Shown one piece after another: positions 5,142 to 5,614 of a stretch of DNA of 5,614 bases (its first letter is position 1; every line of letters begins with the position of its first letter). The position numbers and the translations under genes are program-made. The stretch is from Fidelibacterota bacterium. Its GTDB lineage: Bacteria > Fidelibacterota > UBA2242. The DNA lies in contig JAUSPJ010000331.1 in assembly GCA_030655795.1 (NCBI GenBank), forward strand, positions 1-5,614. Direction: 5' to 3'. A model generated the notes under the pieces. That model searched no databases. It had not been told where the DNA came from and was given only the letters and a program-made list of their open reading frames with translations.

Positions 5142-5610
5142 CAGAGATCGCAGACCTGCCCGCCGTTTCTCTTTTGCAGGCTATTATAAATTTTCCTGTA
5201 ATTTGTTGACCACACGATAGATTCCATTACGCAATACTTCAACGTGAAAGTTGATTATCAAACCCAAATGCTTATCAATCAGTCGTAAATATGTCAATAA
5301 TTTAGGTTTGTCTATAGGTGATAATTTCTCTTTGGCTTTCAGATCAACAATTACCTTATCTTCTACTAACAAGTCCAGACGAAGGTCTGTACCGAGCTTG
5401 ATTCCTTTATAGGGAATCGGAACACTCTGTTGTCTTACAAATCGTAATCCTCTAAGATAAAACTCATGACAAAGCGCATCTTCATAAACAGATTCCAAAA
5501 GCCCTGGACCTAAAATCCTATGTACTTCTATCGCTGCTCCGATTATCTTCTCTGATATTTCATTTTCATGCATAATTAATAAATTTCTTTAAAATCCTCT
5601 GCGTTCTCTG
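5142..5610. repeat. Imperfect inverted repeats bracketing the GxxExxY gene
   Basis: CAGAGATCGCAGA at 5142-5154 and TCTGCGTTCTCTG at 5598-5610 are inverted copies matching at 12 of 13 positions. They enclose a unit of about 470 bases whose only gene is the GxxExxY protein. The right copy is part of a short 9-base tandem repeat (5595-5603 and 5604-5612, 8 of 9 identical). This could mark a small mobile or repeated cassette. No transposase is encoded inside, and the right end lies close to the window edge, so the true boundary is unknown. Confidence 0.4.
5184..5573 (-). CDS. GxxExxY family protein (PDDEXK_3-like)
   Basis: This 129-residue protein belongs to the GxxExxY family, a small PDDEXK-nuclease-like family of unknown cellular role found in many copies in some environmental genomes. 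The naming motif is G-L-L-E-S-V-Y at residues 24-30. It is preceded by the usual I-G-A-A-I-E-V-H-R-I-L-G-P-G segment (11-24). A PDDEXK-like core follows: D67 in R-L-D-L-L-V, then V-D77-L-K79 and the typical T-Y-L-R-L (94-98) and G-L-I-I-N-F (104-109) segments. The acidic residue before L-K is Asp, where I recall Glu as more usual. The length is normal and the gene is intact. The ATG at 5573-5571 begins the usual N-terminus; only a weak purine-rich ribosome-binding site precedes it. The gene has no obvious link to its metabolic neighbours and is bracketed by inverted repeats. Confidence 0.9.
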   Translation of the reverse strand: MHENEISEKIIGAAIEVHRILGPGLLESVYEDALCHEFYLRGLRFVRQQSVPIPYKGIKLGTDLRLDLLVEDKVIVDLKAKEKLSPIDKPKLLTYLRLIDKHLGLIINFHVEVLRNGIYRVVNKLQENL

Positions 5611-5614
5611 CGCC

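Noticed and set aside
5155..5180. CCTGC...GCAGG hairpin as terminator of the GxxExxY gene
   Set aside because: The stem is only 5 bases with a 16-base loop and no T run follows on the minus strand.

Overview
The window is a stretch of moderate-GC (roughly mid-40s percent by eye) bacterial DNA in which every convincing gene lies on the minus strand, so the biological order runs from high to low coordinates. The genes suggest an anaerobe or facultative anaerobe that ferments nitrogen compounds: a molybdenum hydroxylase with its cofactor-maturation gene, a knotted-type transcarbamylase and a PLP enzyme, together with accessory genes common in environmental anaerobes (a DUF4143 ATPase and a GxxExxY protein). 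I cannot name a genus or phylum.

Layout in transcription order. (1) 5573-5184: a small GxxExxY / PDDEXK_3-type protein. It sits between a pair of 13-base imperfect inverted repeats (5142-5154 and 5598-5610), with a small hairpin at 5126-5141 beyond its end. (2) 4967-3891: a transcarbamylase of the knotted acetyl/succinyl-ornithine / YgeW group, with a strong ribosome-binding site and a long inverted repeat (3845-3879) just after its stop. (3) 3794-3702: three 33-base-period direct repeats that build minus-strand sigma70-like promoters. (4) 3681-2323: an AAA ATPase with a DUF4143 C-terminus (GTG start). (5) 2304-1126: a threonine-synthase-family PLP enzyme with an N-terminal zinc ribbon. (6) 1129-551: a MocA/YgfJ-type molybdenum cofactor cytidylyltransferase (TTG start). 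(7) 554 to beyond position 1: the N-terminal 184 residues of the large, molybdopterin-binding subunit of a xanthine dehydrogenase-type hydroxylase (GTG start), cut by the window edge.

Genes 4 to 7 are tightly packed: there are 18 bases between the ATPase and the PLP enzyme, then two 4-base stop/start overlaps (TTGA and GTGA), so they look like one operon with translational coupling. MocA would load CMP onto molybdopterin for the hydroxylase encoded right after it. A transcarbamylase, a PLP enzyme and a Mo hydroxylase with its maturase recall the anaerobic purine/ureide-degradation clusters of the E. coli ygeW-ygeX-xdh type. There, purine carbon and nitrogen pass through a carbamoylated intermediate and a PLP lyase. 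Here a threonine-synthase-like protein occupies the PLP slot and the transcarbamylase has mixed features. That functional link is inference from gene neighbourhood.

No RNA genes, CRISPR arrays or insertion-sequence transposases were seen. The gene-free stretches (3682-3890 and 4968-5183) are each just over 200 bases and hold the regulatory and repeat features listed.
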